From Paraburkholderia piptadeniae (GTDB taxonomy: Bacteria; Pseudomonadota; Gammaproteobacteria; Burkholderiales; Burkholderiaceae), in NCBI RefSeq assembly GCF_900007165.1, contig NZ_CYGY02000064.1, positions 1 through 64,000 of the forward strand: a stretch of 64,000 nt of DNA. The letters run 5' to 3'. The stretch's first letter is position 1; each line of letters opens with the position of its first letter. Below, piece by piece: positions 25,615 to 35,104 of this stretch. The notes under the pieces are model-generated. The model was not told where the DNA came from, made no database searches, and saw only the letters and a list, made by a program, of their open reading frames with translations. Made by a program: the position numbers and the translations under genes.

Positions 25615-27213
25615 ATGCGCCGCGTTCCGCTTCCTCCGCTTCGCGTGCGTCGCTTGCGCCGCGCTTCGCCTATGCCCGTCGCCAGCGCGCTCGCGTGCGT
25701 GCTGTGCACGTTCGCGCTGAGCGGCTGCCTGCTCGGGCCGAACTACTCGCGCCCGCAACTCGACGTGCCGGCGACGTATCGCTTCCCCGACAACTACGCG
25801 TCGGATGTGGCGAACACCGAATGGTGGAAGCAGTTCGACGATCCCGTGCTGAACGACCTGATCACGGCGGCGCTCGCGAACAACAACGACGTGAAGATCG
25901 CCGCAGCGCGCGTCGACCAGTTCCTCGGCCAGTTCGTCACGACGCGCGCGGCGCTGCTGCCGCAGATCGGCGCGAGCTTCGACGCCGAGCGCCAGCGTCT
26001 GCCGACGGGCTCGCCACTGCTCGCGAACGTGAACAACCCGGTGTTCAACACGTACACGGCGGCGCTGTCGGCGTCGTGGGAGATCGACCTGTTCGGCCAT
26101 AACCGGCGCCTCACGGAGTCCGCGCGCGCAAGTCTGCTTTCGAGCGAGGAAGCGAAGCGCGGCACGATCCTGACGCTGGTGTCGTCGGTGGCGTCGTCGT
26201 ATATCAATCTGCGCAGCCTCGACCGGCAACTGGAGATCGCGAAGGCGACCACGGAGAGCCGCGCCGATTCCGTGCACGTGTTCGAGCTGCGCTTCAAGGG
26301 CGGCGAGGTTTCGCAGATGGAGCTCGCGCAGAGCCAGTCCGAGTACGAGGACTCGCGCTCGCGGATTCCGCAGATCGAGGCGCAGATCGCGCAGCAGGAA
26401 GACGCGCTGTCGGTGCTGCTCGGGCGCAATCCGGGCGACATCCTGCGCGGACGCGCGCTCGCCGAACTCGTGGCGCCCGCGGTGCCTGCGGGGCTGCCGT
26501 CGGATCTGCTCGAGCGGCGCCCCGACCTGCGCCAGGCCGAGCAGGACCTGATCGCGGCGAACGCGCAGATCGGCGCAGCCAAGGCGCTGTACTTCCCGCA
26601 GATTTCGCTGACGGGCCTGTTCGGCACGCAAAGCGGCCAGTTCTCGAAACTCTTTACGGGGCCGACGCGCGTGTGGTCGTTCGCCGGCTCGGTCGCGCAG
26701 CCGATCTTCACGGGCGGCGCGATCACGGGCCAGGTGAAGCAGGCCGAAGCGGTGCAGCAGCAGGCGCTGTACTCGTATCGCAAGGCGATCCAGGTCGCGT
26801 TCCAGGAAGTGGACGACGCGTTGATTTCAGCGCAGAAACTGCGCGAGCAGTTCGAGGTGCAGGGACGTCAGGTCGATGCGCTCGCGAGTTACGCGCACTT
26901 TGCGCGGCTGCGCTACGAGGGCGGCTACACGAGCTATATCGAAGTGCTCGATGCCGAGCGCAGCCTCTTCAATGCGCAACTGAGCCAGACGCAGACGCAG
27001 GCGGGCGTGCTGGTGTCGTATGTGAATCTGTACAAGGCGATGGGCGGCGGCTGGGTCGTCGATGCGGAGGGACTCACCACGCAAGCGGCGCAAGCGGGGC
27101 AAGTGACGCAAGTGACACAAGCGGCGCAAGCGACACAAGCGGCGGCGGCACAGCCGGCGCATGCGAGCGACGCCGCCCGTCCCGCCGATGCATCGCCGCA
27201 GGACGTGAAATGA
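25615..27213 (+). CDS. Outer-membrane efflux lipoprotein (OprM/NodT family)
   Basis: 532 residues from the ATG at 25615; a second ATG at 25672 is possible. The lipobox is LSGC with Cys38. Two OEP repeats follow, typical of TolC-like trimeric channels: NTEWWKQFDDPVLNDLI near the start of repeat one and DLLERRPDLRQAEQDLIAANAQIG at the start of repeat two. The C-terminal 45 residues are a Gln/Ala/Thr/Val repeat tail (QAAQAGQVTQVTQAAQATQ) encoded by 9-base-like repeats. It starts two bases after the pump stop and overlaps pqiA by 4 bases, so it is translationally coupled on both sides. Confidence 0.94.
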   Translation: MRRVPLPPLRVRRLRRASPMPVASALACVLCTFALSGCLLGPNYSRPQLDVPATYRFPDNYASDVANTEWWKQFDDPVLNDLITAALANNNDVKIAAARVDQFLGQFVTTRAALLPQIGASFDAERQRLPTGSPLLANVNNPVFNTYTAALSASWEIDLFGHNRRLTESARASLLSSEEAKRGTILTLVSSVASSYINLRSLDRQLEIAKATTESRADSVHVFELRFKGGEVSQMELAQSQSEYEDSRSRIPQIEAQIAQQEDALSVLLGRNPGDILRGRALAELVAPAVPAGLPSDLLERRPDLRQAEQDLIAANAQIGAAKALYFPQISLTGLFGTQSGQFSKLFTGPTRVWSFAGSVAQPIFTGGAITGQVKQAEAVQQQALYSYRKAIQVAFQEVDDALISAQKLREQFEVQGRQVDALASYAHFARLRYEGGYTSYIEVLDAERSLFNAQLSQTQTQAGVLVSYVNLYKAMGGGWVVDAEGLTTQAAQAGQVTQVTQAAQATQAAAAQPAHASDAARPADASPQDVK

Positions 27214-28562
27214 GCGATGCAATGTCTTCCGGCTATCTCGGCCACGTGGCGCGGACGATGCCTGTGATCGCGTGCCACGAATGCGATCTGCTCCAGCGCG
27301 AGAGCGACGTGCCGCCCGAAGGCGTGCTGCACTGCTGCCGTTGCCGCGCAACGCTGTACCGGCGTCATGCGAACAGCCTCGATCGCACGCTCGCGTATGC
27401 GCTCGCGGCCTGCGTGCTGTGGATCATCTCGAACTCGTTTCCGATCGTCGGGCTTTCGGTGAACGGCGATCTCGTCGAGACGACGTTGTTCGGCGCCGTG
27501 CGCGTTCTGTACCGGGACGGCATGTGGCCGCTGTCGGTGCTGATCTTCTTTACGACGATACTGATGCCCGCTTGCCAGGCGCTGGGTCTCGTGTGGCTGC
27601 TGTTGCCGCTGCGGCTCGGGCGCACGCCGTATCGCGCGGACGTCGTGTTCCGCACGCTGCGCATCGCGCAGGAGTGGGGCATGACGGAAGTGCTGATCCT
27701 CGGTCTGCTCGTCGCGCTCGTGAAGCTCGCGCATATCGCGTCGGTGGTGACGGGCCCGGCGTTGTGGTCGTTCGGCGCGCTGATGCTGATGCTCGCGGCC
27801 GCGGCGTCCGCCTTCGACGTGCGCGATCTGTGGACGCGTCTCGAAGGCATGCCCGACGCCGGTCCCGGTTTCGACAGCGACACGCCGTTTCCCGCTGCGA
27901 CGGCAGCGGCCTGCGGCCTGTGCGTATGCCACGACTGCGGCCTGCTCACGCGCCCCACGCCAGCGGAAGCCCGCGATGCGCGCGACTATGCGAACGTGCA
28001 CGCGCCCGTGCATCTGCACGCGCATCCCGGGCATTGCCCGCGCTGCGGCGCGCATCTGCACCTGCGCAAGCCCGATAGTCTCGCGCGAACGTGGGCGTAT
28101 CTGATCGCGGCGATGATCTTGTACATCCCCGCGAACGTGCTGCCCGTGATGGATACGAGCTCGCTGTTCGGCGCGCAGAAGGACACGATCATGAGCGGCG
28201 TCGTCTATCTGTGGACCTCGGGTTCGTGGCCGCTTGCCGTGCTGGTCTTCATCGCGAGCATCGCCGTGCCGATGCTGAAGATTCTCGCGATCAGCTTTCT
28301 CGCCCTGTCGGCCAACTTCCGCTCGACGTGGCAGCCCGATCAGCGCGCGCGCATCTATCGCATCGTCGAACTGGTCGGGCGCTGGTCGATGCTCGACATC
28401 TACGTGATCGCTGTGCTCACGGCGCTCGTGCAATTCAACGCGCTCGCCACCGTGCGCGCCGGTCCCGCTGCGATCGCGTTCGGCGCGGTCGTCGTGCTGA
28501 CCATGTTCGCCGCGATGTCGTTCGATCCGCGGCTCATCTGGGATACGAGGGAAACGCAATGA
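27210..28562 (+). CDS. pqiA: Paraquat-inducible protein A-like inner-membrane protein
   Basis: 450 residues with two homologous PqiA domains, each a four-cysteine zinc-ribbon-like segment followed by four membrane helices. Ribbon one is ACHECDLL-x14-CCRCRATL (about 22-48); ribbon two is CHDCGLL ... HCPRCGAHL (about 236-280). PqiA is the inner-membrane partner of the MCE protein PqiB in lipid transport between the membranes and is SoxRS-linked in E. coli. It overlaps the outer-membrane factor (ATGA) and pqiB (ATGA). Confidence 0.92.
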   Translation: MSDAMSSGYLGHVARTMPVIACHECDLLQRESDVPPEGVLHCCRCRATLYRRHANSLDRTLAYALAACVLWIISNSFPIVGLSVNGDLVETTLFGAVRVLYRDGMWPLSVLIFFTTILMPACQALGLVWLLLPLRLGRTPYRADVVFRTLRIAQEWGMTEVLILGLLVALVKLAHIASVVTGPALWSFGALMLMLAAAASAFDVRDLWTRLEGMPDAGPGFDSDTPFPAATAAACGLCVCHDCGLLTRPTPAEARDARDYANVHAPVHLHAHPGHCPRCGAHLHLRKPDSLARTWAYLIAAMILYIPANVLPVMDTSSLFGAQKDTIMSGVVYLWTSGSWPLAVLVFIASIAVPMLKILAISFLALSANFRSTWQPDQRARIYRIVELVGRWSMLDIYVIAVLTALVQFNALATVRAGPAAIAFGAVVVLTMFAAMSFDPRLIWDTRETQ

Positions 28563-30157
28563 GCAGGCCGCCCGATCTGCCCGACGCTGTAGCGGTGCCG
28601 CGCAAGCGTTGGCGCATCCAGTGGATCTGGCTCGTGCCTGTCGTCGCGGTGCTGATCGGCATCTGGCTTGCCGTGCAAGCCGTGCTGTCGCAAGGTCCGA
28701 CCATCACGATCCAGTTCAAGACGGGTGAAGGACTCGAAGCGGGCAAGACGAAGATCAAGTTCAAGGACGTCGATATCGGCGTCGTGAAGAAGGTTGCGCT
28801 CTCGCGGGACTACAAGAACGTGGTCGCCACGGCCGAACTGACGCGCGACGCGACCGACATGCTGGTCGACGACACGCGCTTCTGGGTCGAGCGTCCGCGC
28901 ATCGCGGGCGGCAACGTGTCGGGTATCAGCACGCTGCTGTCGGGGGCGTTCATCGGCATGGACATCGGCCGTGCAAAGCAGGAGCGGCGCGATTACGTCG
29001 GGCTCGAAACGCCGCCCGTGTTCGCAAGCGACGTGCCGGGCCGCGAATTCGTGCTGCACGCAGAGAACCTCGCTTCGCTCGATGTCGGTTCGCCCGTCTA
29101 TTTCCGGCGCCTGCGCGTCGGCCAGGTCACATCGTTCGAGCTCGACAAGGACGGCGGCGGCATCACGCTGCACATCTTCGTCAACGCGCCCTACGACCAC
29201 TACGTGAAGAGCGATTCGCGCTTCTGGGAGGCGGGCGGCATCGACGTCGCGCTGGGCACGGAAGGCGTGAAGATCAACACGCAATCGCTAGTGTCGATCC
29301 TGATCGGCGGCCTCGCGTTCGACACCCCTTCGTCGTCGCTCTCAGAGCCCGAAGCGCAGGTGCGCACGTCGTTCACGCTGTTCCCGACACGCGCCGATGC
29401 TTTGAAGGTGCAGGACCGCATCGTCGATACGTACGTGCTCACCTTCAAGGAGTCGGTGCGCGGCCTGACGGTGGGCGCACCCGTCGACTTCAGGGGCATC
29501 GTGATCGGCGAAGTGTCGGGCATCTACACGCGCTTCGACCCTGTGACGAAGGAGATCAGCATTCCTGTCGAGATCAAGTTCTATCCGGAGCGCTTCACGT
29601 CGCGTCACGAGGAGCCATCCGAAGGACGCCTCGTGACCGACCCGAAAGCCGTGGCGGACTTCCTCGTGTCGCGCGGCTTCCGCGCACAACTCAAGACGGG
29701 AAGCCTGTTGACGGGCCAGCTGTACATCTCGTTCGATTTCTTCCAGCACGCGCCGCAGGCGAAAATCGACTGGAGCCGCACGCCGCCCGAACTGCCGACC
29801 GAGCCGAGCGGCCTGCAATCGCTGCAGGAATCGTTCAACCGGATCGTCGCGCGCATCGACAAGCTGCCGCTCGAGCAGATCGGCAAGAACACGCAGCAGA
29901 CGTTCGCCAATGCCAGCGCGCTGCTGCAAAGCCTCAACACGCAGGTCGTGCCGCAGGCGAAGAGCGCGCTGTCGGCCGCGCAGACCACGCTCAATACAGC
30001 GAACAGCGCGCTCCAGCCCGACTCGGCGCTGCAGCAGGACACGAGCGATGCGATCCGCGAGCTCGCGCGCACGGCGGCATCGTTCCGCGCGCTTTCCGAT
30101 TATCTGCAGCAGCATCCCGAAGCGCTGCTGCGCGGCAAACCGGGGGACGCAAAGTGA
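28559..30157 (+). CDS. pqiB: PqiB-like MCE (MlaD-domain) intermembrane transport protein
   Basis: 532 residues, close to E. coli PqiB (546). One N-terminal anchor helix (about 22-42, WIWLVPVVAVLIGIWLAV), then three MCE domains (about 50-140, 165-255 and 280-400), the first opening with TIQFKTGEGLEAGKTKIKFK. A C-terminal helical segment (about 430-525, LQSLQESFNRIVARIDKLP and on) would form the coiled-coil needle spanning the periplasm. MCE hexamers of this type make a lipid-transport tube. It overlaps pqiA and pqiC by four bases each. Confidence 0.93.
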   Translation: MSRPPDLPDAVAVPRKRWRIQWIWLVPVVAVLIGIWLAVQAVLSQGPTITIQFKTGEGLEAGKTKIKFKDVDIGVVKKVALSRDYKNVVATAELTRDATDMLVDDTRFWVERPRIAGGNVSGISTLLSGAFIGMDIGRAKQERRDYVGLETPPVFASDVPGREFVLHAENLASLDVGSPVYFRRLRVGQVTSFELDKDGGGITLHIFVNAPYDHYVKSDSRFWEAGGIDVALGTEGVKINTQSLVSILIGGLAFDTPSSSLSEPEAQVRTSFTLFPTRADALKVQDRIVDTYVLTFKESVRGLTVGAPVDFRGIVIGEVSGIYTRFDPVTKEISIPVEIKFYPERFTSRHEEPSEGRLVTDPKAVADFLVSRGFRAQLKTGSLLTGQLYISFDFFQHAPQAKIDWSRTPPELPTEPSGLQSLQESFNRIVARIDKLPLEQIGKNTQQTFANASALLQSLNTQVVPQAKSALSAAQTTLNTANSALQPDSALQQDTSDAIRELARTAASFRALSDYLQQHPEALLRGKPGDAK

Positions 30158-30750
30158 AGCGATCGATGCTCTCGCACGGTGCGTGTCTCTGCGTCGCGGC
30201 AGCGGCGGTGCTGGCCGGGTGCGGTTCGCCGCATTCGAACTTCTATACGTTGAGTTCCGACGCGACGCTCGAAAGCACGGGCGCGCCCTTGTCCATGTCG
30301 GTGGTGGTCGGTCCGGTGACAGTGCCGGAACTCGTCGACCGGCCGCAGCTCGTGACGCGCATGTCGGGCAACGAGGTGAAGCTCAACGAATTCGCGCGCT
30401 GGGGCGAGCCGCTCAAAAGCGGCGTCGCCGATGTGATCGCCGCCGATCTGGCGCGGCTGCTCGGCTCGCAGCGTGTGTCGGTGTCGTCGCAGACGGTGGC
30501 GGGCACGGAGGCGTGCCGCGTGCGCGTCGATATCGTGCAGTTCGATTCGATGCCGGGCGAGGCCGTCGCGATTGACGCGCTGTGGACCGTGCGCCTCGCC
30601 GGCCACACGGCGCTGCTGACGGGCCGCTCGACGGTGCGCGAACAGGTGCAGGGCGCGGACGAGGAGGCGCTCGTGGCGGCGCACAGCCGGGCGCTAGCGT
30701 TGGTGAGCCGCGACATCGCGGAGGCTATCCGGCGTTCGCCGCCAGGGTGA
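30154..30750 (+). CDS. pqiC: PqiC-like outer-membrane lipoprotein
   Basis: 198 residues with a GTG start overlapping the pqiB stop (GTGA). The signal peptide ends in lipobox LAGC with Cys23. The mature part starts SPHSNFYTLS, the usual opening of the PqiC/YmbA family (ABC-type transport auxiliary lipoproteins). PqiC sits in the outer membrane and receives the tip of the PqiB needle. It is the last gene of the run that begins at 20473. Confidence 0.9.
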   Translation: MKRSMLSHGACLCVAAAAVLAGCGSPHSNFYTLSSDATLESTGAPLSMSVVVGPVTVPELVDRPQLVTRMSGNEVKLNEFARWGEPLKSGVADVIAADLARLLGSQRVSVSSQTVAGTEACRVRVDIVQFDSMPGEAVAIDALWTVRLAGHTALLTGRSTVREQVQGADEEALVAAHSRALALVSRDIAEAIRRSPPG

Positions 30751-30991
30751 GCGCGCGCGTAACGAGCGTGGCCGGTGCGGGGGCTGGCGGATGGTTTGGC
30801 GTGTGGTTTGGCGCATAGTGCGGACAGGCCTCGCGGGCAGACTCTGTACAATGGACTGATCGACAACCGGATGCAGGGCCGCGATGCGGGCCGCGTCCAG
30901 CGCCACCAACGCAAGATGGCGCGCCAGCACGATCGCCTGATCGCACAGCCTGCGCGCGCCGCGCGCTGCGTGCCGCCAACGTTTTTCCGAC

Positions 30992-31777
30992 ATGGCCATC
31001 ACCTACAAGACTTCCGAAGACCTCGCGCGTTTGCGCGTTTCCGGCCGGCTCGCCGCCGACGTGCTCGCGATGATCGGCGAACACGTGAAGCCCGGCATCT
31101 CGACGGGCGAACTCGACGCCATCTGCCACGATTACATCGTCAACACGCAGAAGGCGATTGCCGCGAACGTCGGCTATATGGGCTTTCCGAAGACGATCTG
31201 CACGTCGGTCAACTCCGTCGTGTGCCACGGCATTCCCGATCGCGGCGAGGTTCTCAAGGACGGCGACATCATCAACGTCGACGTGGCCGTCATCAAGGAC
31301 GGCTATTTCGGCGACACGAGCCGCATGTACACGGTCGGCGAGCCGAGCGCGGTCGCGAAGCTGCTGATCGACACGACCTACGAAGCGATGCTCGCGGGCA
31401 TTCGCCAGGTGAAGCCGGGCGCGACGCTCGGCGACGTCGGCCATGCGATCCAGAAGGTCGCGCAGCGCGAGGGCTTCTCGATCGTGCGCGACTACTGCGG
31501 ACACGGCATCGGCAAGGTGTATCACGAGGACCCGCAGGTGCTGCACTACGGCCAGCCGGGGCAGGGCGTGCGCCTGAAGCCGGGCATGGTGTTCACGATC
31601 GAGCCGATGGTGAACGCGGGCCGTGCGGGCACGACGGTGATGCGCGACGGCTGGACGGTCGTCACCAAAGACCGCTCGCTGTCCGCGCAATGGGAGCACA
31701 TGGTCGCCGTCACCGACGACGGTTACGAGCTGCTCACGCCTTGGCCCGACGGCACGGGGCGCTACGAGGCGCCCTGA
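30992..31777 (+). CDS. map: Methionine aminopeptidase type I
   Basis: 261 residues, close to the E. coli length. It removes N-terminal Met from new proteins. Metal ligands align with E. coli numbering: Asp97 and Asp108 in NVDVAVIKDGYFGDTS, then His in GHGIGKVYHEDP, Glu in FTIEPMV and Glu in QWEHMVAV. His79 (VCHGIP) is also present. It stands alone; the 240 bases upstream hold no gene. Confidence 0.96.
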   Translation: MAITYKTSEDLARLRVSGRLAADVLAMIGEHVKPGISTGELDAICHDYIVNTQKAIAANVGYMGFPKTICTSVNSVVCHGIPDRGEVLKDGDIINVDVAVIKDGYFGDTSRMYTVGEPSAVAKLLIDTTYEAMLAGIRQVKPGATLGDVGHAIQKVAQREGFSIVRDYCGHGIGKVYHEDPQVLHYGQPGQGVRLKPGMVFTIEPMVNAGRAGTTVMRDGWTVVTKDRSLSAQWEHMVAVTDDGYELLTPWPDGTGRYEAP

Positions 31778-32056
31778 CGCGCGGGGCGCGGTGCCGGTCG
31801 GCTTGAAATCTGGCATCTGGGATCTCGCGTCGTTGCGCGCGGAAAGGCCGGAGCGGAAGGCCGGCACCCATTGCGCTCGACGCAATGCACAAAAACGGGC
31901 GGATAGGCACGCCGGCTTCGTTGTCGGCATGTCAACCCATGCGTGCCCGCACGCACTGCGCCGAATTAAAGATTTGACTCGCGCGCCCGTTCGGTTGAAG
32001 CTACGCCCTAGCGTTTCACCCGGATGACATAAGGGATTTCAAGGGATTTCGACCGC

Positions 32057-32605
32057 ATGAGTCCTTCACTGACCGTTCGCCGCATCGCAGCCGATCAGGG
32101 TGCTGTCTTCCGTGAGCTTCGTACCGCATCGCTGCGCGAAGCGCCTTACGCATTCGACGAGACACTGGAAGAAGCGATGTCTGCCGATGCGTCCAAGTTC
32201 GAACAGACGGCCGCGCGGCATGCTGCTTCCACCACGTCGACGTCGTTCATCCTCTACACGGAAGGCCATCCGGCCGGCCTGATCGGCGCCTGCTTCGAAG
32301 ACGCTGCGTCGCGCCGCGCGTTCGTGAGCGAGCTTTGGGTGGCGCCCGCTGTGCGGCATCTGCGCGGCGGCGAGCTGCTCGTCAACACGGCGAGCGACTG
32401 GCTCGCGGCAGGCGGCGCAACGGAGATCTACGCGTGGATCGCCGACGAGAACCGCAACGCGATGCGCTTCTACGAGCGGCTCGGCTTCGGCCCGACGGGC
32501 GAACGCGAGCGCATTCCGCGCGCGCCGGACCAGTTTCAGACACTGCTCGTGCGGCATGTACCGCACCACGCGGCTTCGGCCGACGATACCGACACGCCTG
32601 GCTAG
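32057..32605 (+). CDS. GNAT-family N-acetyltransferase
   Basis: 182 residues. A GNAT fold is visible: VRRIAADQGAVFRELRTASL at the N-terminus, a central strand FVSELWVAPAVRHLRGGELLV containing the acetyl-CoA-binding turn (RHLRGG, near 100), and NRNAMRFYERLGFGPTGERE near 140-160, the typical end helix. Acceptor substrate unknown. Preceded by a 279-base spacer with no recognised gene. Confidence 0.85.
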   Translation: MSPSLTVRRIAADQGAVFRELRTASLREAPYAFDETLEEAMSADASKFEQTAARHAASTTSTSFILYTEGHPAGLIGACFEDAASRRAFVSELWVAPAVRHLRGGELLVNTASDWLAAGGATEIYAWIADENRNAMRFYERLGFGPTGERERIPRAPDQFQTLLVRHVPHHAASADDTDTPG

Positions 32606-32823
32606 CCGCCCGGTGCACGACGGCTTCGCGGGGCGCCTGTCCAGCACGCTCCGGCCGGCTTCTTCCTCATCTTCCGCCGCTCGTTTTTACGCTTTTTGCC
32701 GGTTCGTCCTGCGCCGATCTGGCGCGCACGCGGCATTTTGCTGTCGCGTGAAGACTTATAGGCAAAAAAGCTCACCGTTCGCCTGGACGCCTGTAAAATA
32801 CGCAAAATTTTTTGCCGAACGCT

Positions 32824-33633
32824 ATGTCGCCCAGGAAATCGCCATTTTTTGAACTGCGCAGTGGCGCGGTCGACACGCTGCTGTTTGTCGTCAAGACGAC
32901 CAACCTCGATGAGATGCGTGCCGAACTGACCCGGCGCTTCGAGGCGACGCCCGAATTCTTCGCCAACGATACCGTTGCGATCGACGTGCGCCGTCTCGCC
33001 GAGAATGAACGCGTACCACTCGCCGACATCGCGAAGCTGCTCGACAGCGTGCGCATGCGGCCGATCGGCGTCGTGGCCGACAGCGCGCAGCACGCGTGGG
33101 CGAACGAAGCGGGGCTGCCTTTGCTCGATGCGCGCGATCCGCGCGCGAGCAAAGGCAACGGCGACGAAGGCAATGAAGCGGGCAAGCGTGTGGCGGAAAA
33201 GAGCGCAGCGGAAAAAAGCGCAGCACCCGCGGCCGAAAGCGCGGCGCCCGAGCCGGAGCAGGCGCCGTCAGCCGCTGCCGAACCCGTGCGCATCTCGTCG
33301 CAGACGATGGTGGTCGACAAGCCGCTGCGCTCCGGCCAGCGCATCTACGCGAAGGGCGATCTGGTCGTCCTCGGCATGGTGAGCAACGGCGCCGAAGTGA
33401 TCGCGGAAGGCAATATCCATATTTACGCGCCGTTGCGGGGCCGCGCGCTCGCGGGCGTGCATGGCAATCACGACGCGCGCATTTTCTGCACGTGTCTCGA
33501 ACCGGAACTGATTTCGATCGCGGGCATTTACCGGACGACCGAAAACCCGCTGCCCGCCGACGTGCACGGCAAGCCGGTGCAGATCTGGCTCGAAGACGAA
33601 AAACTGATGATCGAACCGCTGCGGCTCACCTGA
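32824..33633 (+). CDS. minC: Septum site-determining protein MinC
   Basis: 269 residues from the ATG at 32824. It inhibits FtsZ assembly away from mid-cell. The N-terminal FtsZ-binding domain (about 1-105) is followed by an Ala/Glu/Pro/Lys-rich linker (about 105-165) that is longer than in E. coli. The C-terminal beta-helix domain (about 165-265) includes RSGQRIYAKGDLVVLG and GNIHIYAPLRGRALAG, which binds MinD. It opens the minCDE operon; TAAAAT at 32794-32799 is a candidate -10. Confidence 0.95.
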   Translation: MSPRKSPFFELRSGAVDTLLFVVKTTNLDEMRAELTRRFEATPEFFANDTVAIDVRRLAENERVPLADIAKLLDSVRMRPIGVVADSAQHAWANEAGLPLLDARDPRASKGNGDEGNEAGKRVAEKSAAEKSAAPAAESAAPEPEQAPSAAAEPVRISSQTMVVDKPLRSGQRIYAKGDLVVLGMVSNGAEVIAEGNIHIYAPLRGRALAGVHGNHDARIFCTCLEPELISIAGIYRTTENPLPADVHGKPVQIWLEDEKLMIEPLRLT

Positions 33634-33722
33634 TGCGTGAGCCGCGCATGCAGTGCGCGTGTCGCGCGATGGAACTACCGCCGGACTCAATAGACGAATT
33701 GACGAACACAAGGTAAAGGGTA

Positions 33723-34538
33723 ATGGCAAAAATCATTGTGGTGACTTCGGGCAAGGGTGGCGTAGGCAAGACGACGACCAGCGCGAGTTTCGCCTCGGGT
33801 CTCGCGCTGCGCGGCTCGAAAACGGCGGTGATCGATTTCGACGTCGGCCTGCGCAATCTCGATCTCATCATGGGCTGCGAACGTCGCGTGGTGTACGACC
33901 TGATCAACGTGATCCAGGGCGAAGCGAATCTGAACCAGGCGCTGATCAAGGACAAGAAGTGCGAGAACCTCTACATCCTGCCCGCGTCGCAGACGCGCGA
34001 TAAGGATGCGCTGACGATGGAAGGCGTCGAGAAGGTCATCAACGACCTGACCAAGATGGACTTCGAATACATCGTCTGCGATTCGCCGGCGGGTATCGAA
34101 TCGGGCGCGCTGCTCGCGATGCACTTCGCCGACGAAGCGCTGATCGTGACGAACCCGGAAGTGTCGTCGGTGCGCGACTCGGACCGCATTCTCGGCATCC
34201 TGTCGTCGAAGACGAAGCGCGCGATCGAAGGCAAGGAGCCGATCAAGGAGCATCTGCTCATCACGCGCTACAACCCGAAGCGTGTCAGCGAAGGCGAGAT
34301 GCTGTCGCTCAGCGACATTCAGGAAATCCTGCGCATCGAGCTGATCGGCGTGATTCCGGAATCGGAAGCCGTGCTGCACGCGTCGAACCAGGGCCTTCCT
34401 GCCGTGCACATGGACGGCACGGATGTCGCGGAATCCTATAAGGACGTCGTGTCGCGTTTCCTCGGCGAGCAGAAGTCGCTTCGCTTTACCGATTATCAAA
34501 AGCCGGGCCTGCTGCAGCGCCTCTTCGGCACCAAGTAA
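33723..34538 (+). CDS. minD: Septum site-determining ATPase MinD
   Basis: 271 residues. It is the membrane-switching ATPase that carries MinC and oscillates with MinE. The deviant Walker A KGGVGKTT is intact at 11-18, Walker B region YIVCDSPAGIESGAL near 117-130. The C-terminal amphipathic helix GLLQRLFGTK is the membrane-targeting sequence. It serves as an in-window contrast to the degenerate ParA-like protein at the left edge. Confidence 0.98.
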   Translation: MAKIIVVTSGKGGVGKTTTSASFASGLALRGSKTAVIDFDVGLRNLDLIMGCERRVVYDLINVIQGEANLNQALIKDKKCENLYILPASQTRDKDALTMEGVEKVINDLTKMDFEYIVCDSPAGIESGALLAMHFADEALIVTNPEVSSVRDSDRILGILSSKTKRAIEGKEPIKEHLLITRYNPKRVSEGEMLSLSDIQEILRIELIGVIPESEAVLHASNQGLPAVHMDGTDVAESYKDVVSRFLGEQKSLRFTDYQKPGLLQRLFGTK

Positions 34539-34553
34539 AGGGAGGCGCACCTG

Positions 34554-34808
34554 ATGTCGATTCTTTCGTTTTTGCTGGGCGAGAAGAAAAAGTCCGCGTC
34601 GATAGCGAAGGAACGCCTGCAGCTGATCATCGCGCATGAGCGCGTCGGCGGCAAGGCGCCCGCCGATTATCTGCCCGCGTTGCAACGTGAACTCGTCGCC
34701 GTGATTTCGAAGTACGTGAAGATCTCGGACGACGATATCCGCGTCAATCTCGAACGCCACGACGATCTCGAAGTGCTCGAGGTCAAGATCGAGATTCCGC
34801 AGGTCTGA
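34554..34808 (+). CDS. minE: Cell division topological specificity factor MinE
   Basis: 84 residues. The N-terminus MSILSFLLGEKKKSA is the membrane/MinD-contact segment, ERLQLIIAHER the anti-MinCD helix, and the rest the dimerisation domain. It stimulates MinD ATPase. GGAGG ten bases before the ATG; 15 bases after minD. Confidence 0.97.
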   Translation: MSILSFLLGEKKKSASIAKERLQLIIAHERVGGKAPADYLPALQRELVAVISKYVKISDDDIRVNLERHDDLEVLEVKIEIPQV

Positions 34809-34843
34809 TCGGTCTTTAGCTTCAACTTCGTCTATCGCGTGAT

Positions 34844-34875
34844 GCGCGCCATCGTCGTACGGTGGCGTGCATTTT
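34844..34875 (+). terminator. Probable terminator after minCDE
   Basis: GCGCGCCATCG and CGGTGGCGTGC form an 11-pair stem with two wobble pairs around TCGTA, followed by ATTTTCG. Confidence 0.6.
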
Positions 34876-35104
34876 CGTGCCTGCGTTTCGCGCGTCGTTA
34901 TCGTGCGGTTCCATCGTGAGTTTCCATCGCGCATTTTCATCGCGCGCTTTCTACTGCGCTTCTTTCTGCGCGTCTTCTCAAGCTCCCCCGAAATAAACCG
35001 TTGCACTTGAGGGCATGCCGTAACACGGCTTCTGTCAGCCCCTTCGTCACCTCGCGCATTGAACGGACAACGCCATCATCGGCGCTGACACATGAGGTGA
35101 AAAC

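Noticed and set aside
23283..25709. Minus-strand open frame of about 800 codons opposite the RND pump
   Set aside because: Antisense frame of a GC-rich gene; the product is a run of Arg/His/Asp without any fold signal, and the plus strand encodes a full RND transporter.
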